From Austwickia sp039812465 (GTDB lineage Bacteria > Actinomycetota > Actinomycetes > Actinomycetales > Dermatophilaceae): a stretch of DNA of 15,639 bases. Location of the stretch: assembly GCA_039812465.1 (NCBI GenBank), contig JBDIAS010000072.1, forward strand, positions 1 through 15,639. Direction: 5' to 3'. Shown here piece by piece: positions 14,478-15,639 of the stretch; the first letter of the stretch is position 1, and every line of letters starts with the position of its first letter. The notes beneath the pieces are model-generated. The model was not told where the DNA came from and made no database searches. It saw only the letters and a program-made list of their open reading frames with translations. Made by a program: the position numbers and the translations under genes.

Positions 14478-14507
14478 TGCTAGCACCTCCTCCTCCAATG
14501 CTAGCAG
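14477..14507 (-). promoter_or_regulatory. vapBC operator: two TGCTAGCA palindromes
   Basis: Perfect 8-bp palindromes TGCTAGCA occupy 14478-14485 and 14499-14506. Their centres are 21 bp apart (two helical turns), and CTGCTAGCA/TGCTAGCAG make a larger dyad. On the minus strand the upstream copy contains TAGCAT, a possible -10 hexamer, and the other abuts the GTG start. Paired sites at two-turn spacing fit binding by a FitAB-like complex. Confidence 0.75.
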
Positions 14508-14548
14508 CGTCCGGGATTGTGCGGGGCCCCGCCGAGACGTCACGTCGC

Positions 14549-14905
14549 GCGCCGCCGCGATCATCCAGGTGTGGGTCGCTCGTTCGATGTGGACGCGGCC
14601 CGCTACGGCAAGGTGATTCTGATGACGGACGCGGACGTGGACGGCGCCCACATTCGTACGTTGCTTTTGACGCTGTTTTTCCGTTACATGCGTCCGCTGG
14701 ATGCCGCCGCGGCCTCGGATCGGGTGTTCGACCTGTTGATGGGTAGCGAGGTGGCGCCTTGATGGGCAGCGAGGTGGCGCCGCGCAAGGACTTCATCGTG
14801 GTTAGCGCGCACGCCCTGGACTGCGAGCGCCTCGACGCCTTGGACGTCGAATCGCTGGTCACGAGCACGACGAAGGGCGCTCGACTACACATCGTGGACA
14901 GTTGA
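14549..14905 (+). pseudogene. Decayed duplicate of the parE 3' end
   Basis: The stretch aligns with parE from about codon 528 to its end. Compared with parE it has a 13-bp deletion at 14571/14572 (parE 13027-13039 missing), a 267-bp in-frame deletion after RPL (parE 13168-13434 missing) and a 23-bp tandem duplication that shifts the frame. Between the first two lesions the 40 residues SFDVDAARYGK...RYMRPL are identical to ParE despite about eleven silent base changes. The tail reads GSEVAPRKDFIVVSAHALDCERLDA and continues about 20 residues beyond the ParE stop to a TGA at 14903. There is no ATPase part and no plausible start, so no functional protein is expected. Confidence 0.88.
14736..14781 (+). 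repeat. 23-bp tandem duplication inside the parE remnant
   Basis: A 23-bp unit beginning ttgatgggtagcgaggtg at 14736-14758 is repeated at 14759-14781 with one base changed. Because 23 is not a multiple of three, it creates a TGA at 14760-14762 and shifts the remainder into another frame. Intact parE has the unit once (from 13471). Confidence 0.92.
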
Positions 14906-14948
14906 TGTCGCGTGACGAGATCGCTTGACGTAACCACTTTGGGGCGGG

Positions 14949-15639
14949 ATGGTCAGTCTCATCCCGTCGATGACTGGGGGCTGTCGATGTCGGATCGTGG
15001 GTGTGCGGCTCGACAAGGCCTGGTTCGGGTGTCCCTTGACATGTGCGTTGCATCAATGGCTGCGTGCTGTGGACAGGATCAGCCCCTCGCCTCTCCCCAC
15101 GTCCGCCACGGTCGGGGTCACGCCAGGCGCACCGACGTACCTGATCGAGGGGCGGGCCGTCGAACGGCCGGGAGCGCCGATCCGGCTGTGTCAAGGAGAT
15201 CCCCAGGACATGGGTGACGAGTGCGCCGCGTCGATTCCCTTGGCTGGGTGGGATTGGGCGGGGCTGCGGCCCACGACGAGCGGCGAGTGTCGTGCGGCCC
15301 GGTACCGGTTCCTCGCTGAGTACGACGGCGCCACGCTCACGGTGCGCCAGGTGCTCTCCTCGGAGGACACGGTCGCCCTGCGACCCCTCACCGGCGCCCC
15401 GGTGTGCGACTCACCACAGCAAGGATCCTGTGGACCGAAGGACGGGCCGGCGGCGATTGCTGCGCTGACGCAGGGGTCGAGTCAGCGGGTCGCATGGCAT
15501 TCGAAGGACCCCGTGGGGGGAAGCGACGGGGTGCTGAACGTTGCGGCCCTGCGCAGCGACCACTGTCGAGATGCAGCCAAGACTGCACGATGTCGTGCGG
15601 CGTACATTGCAGAGATCGGCCCGCTCGGTGGGGTCGTGC
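14949..15639 (+). CDS. Hypothetical, probably exported cysteine-rich protein, 3' end outside window
   Basis: One frame stays open from after a TAA at 14931 to the last base, so at least 230 codons are present without a stop. The part from about 15078 looks coding: SPSPLPTSATVGVTPGAPTYLIEGRAV..RPG.PIRLC, then PLAGWDWAGL, YRFLAEYDGATLTV and further Cys-containing segments. It resembles a family of actinobacterial secreted or lipoprotein-like hypotheticals (ERPG...LC...GWDW) that I know without an assigned function. Seven cysteines suggest disulfides outside the cell. The first 40 residues show no hydrophobic signal peptide or lipobox, and no start has a good ribosome-binding site (ATG at 14949 or 14970). 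The 5' end may be truncated or frameshifted next to the parE remnant. Confidence 0.55.
   Translation, partial: MVSLIPSMTGGCRCRIVGVRLDKAWFGCPLTCALHQWLRAVDRISPSPLPTSATVGVTPGAPTYLIEGRAVERPGAPIRLCQGDPQDMGDECAASIPLAGWDWAGLRPTTSGECRAARYRFLAEYDGATLTVRQVLSSEDTVALRPLTGAPVCDSPQQGSCGPKDGPAAIAALTQGSSQRVAWHSKDPVGGSDGVLNVAALRSDHCRDAAKTARCRAAYIAEIGPLGGVV

Noticed and set aside
14517..14762. Short frame encoding a TOPRIM-like peptide as a real small gene
   Set aside because: It is a parE fragment between a frameshifting deletion and a frameshifting duplication, with a random N-terminus and no ribosome-binding site.
15036..15041. TTGACA as a -35 promoter element for the last gene
   Set aside because: No -10 element lies 16-18 bp downstream, and it falls inside the open frame.

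Overview
The window is very GC-rich and its gene families (DUF6504, SAV_6107-type HEPN, DUF3040, DUF7455, a long-form SHMT, a ParE/GyrB2-type topoisomerase) point to an actinobacterium. A Micrococcales-like member is possible, but the exact taxon cannot be read from the sequence. GTG starts, 4-nt GTGA overlaps and strong GGAGG ribosome-binding sites are common.

Left part, 1-7536 (plus strand): a non-coding stretch with short tandem repeats leads to a promoter (TTGAGC-N18-TAGACT). An actinobacterial LexA/SOS box (TCGAACAGGTGTTTGA) sits at the predicted transcription start. Downstream are five co-directional genes: a DUF6504 protein, a HEPN protein, an error-prone DNA polymerase III alpha (dnaE2), a SAM-dependent methyltransferase and a Y-family DNA polymerase IV (dinB). 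A GC-rich hairpin follows dinB. The simplest reading is a DNA-damage-inducible translesion-synthesis locus in which DUF6504 and HEPN occupy the place that imuA'/imuB hold in other actinobacteria.

Middle part, 7537-11430: a DUF3040 membrane protein (plus) converges on a DUF456 membrane protein and a small DUF7455 zinc-ribbon-like protein (minus), with a hairpin terminator between them. Further right on the minus strand is glyA (serine hydroxymethyltransferase). Its leader matches the ZTP (pfl) riboswitch in detail and appears able to pair with the translation-initiation region.

Right part, 11431-15639: parE (topoisomerase IV / second gyrase-like B subunit) is divergent from glyA. It is followed by a FitAB-like VapBC toxin-antitoxin pair on the minus strand, with a clear paired-palindrome operator. 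A decayed second copy of the parE 3' end comes next, with a 13-bp deletion, a 267-bp in-frame deletion and a 23-bp duplication. A putatively exported, cysteine-rich protein then runs off the right edge without a stop codon and lacks a recognisable signal peptide. Two TGAGCGCTCA palindromes lie between parE and the toxin gene. This right-hand region looks rearranged.

No tRNA, rRNA, CRISPR array or intact insertion sequence was found.
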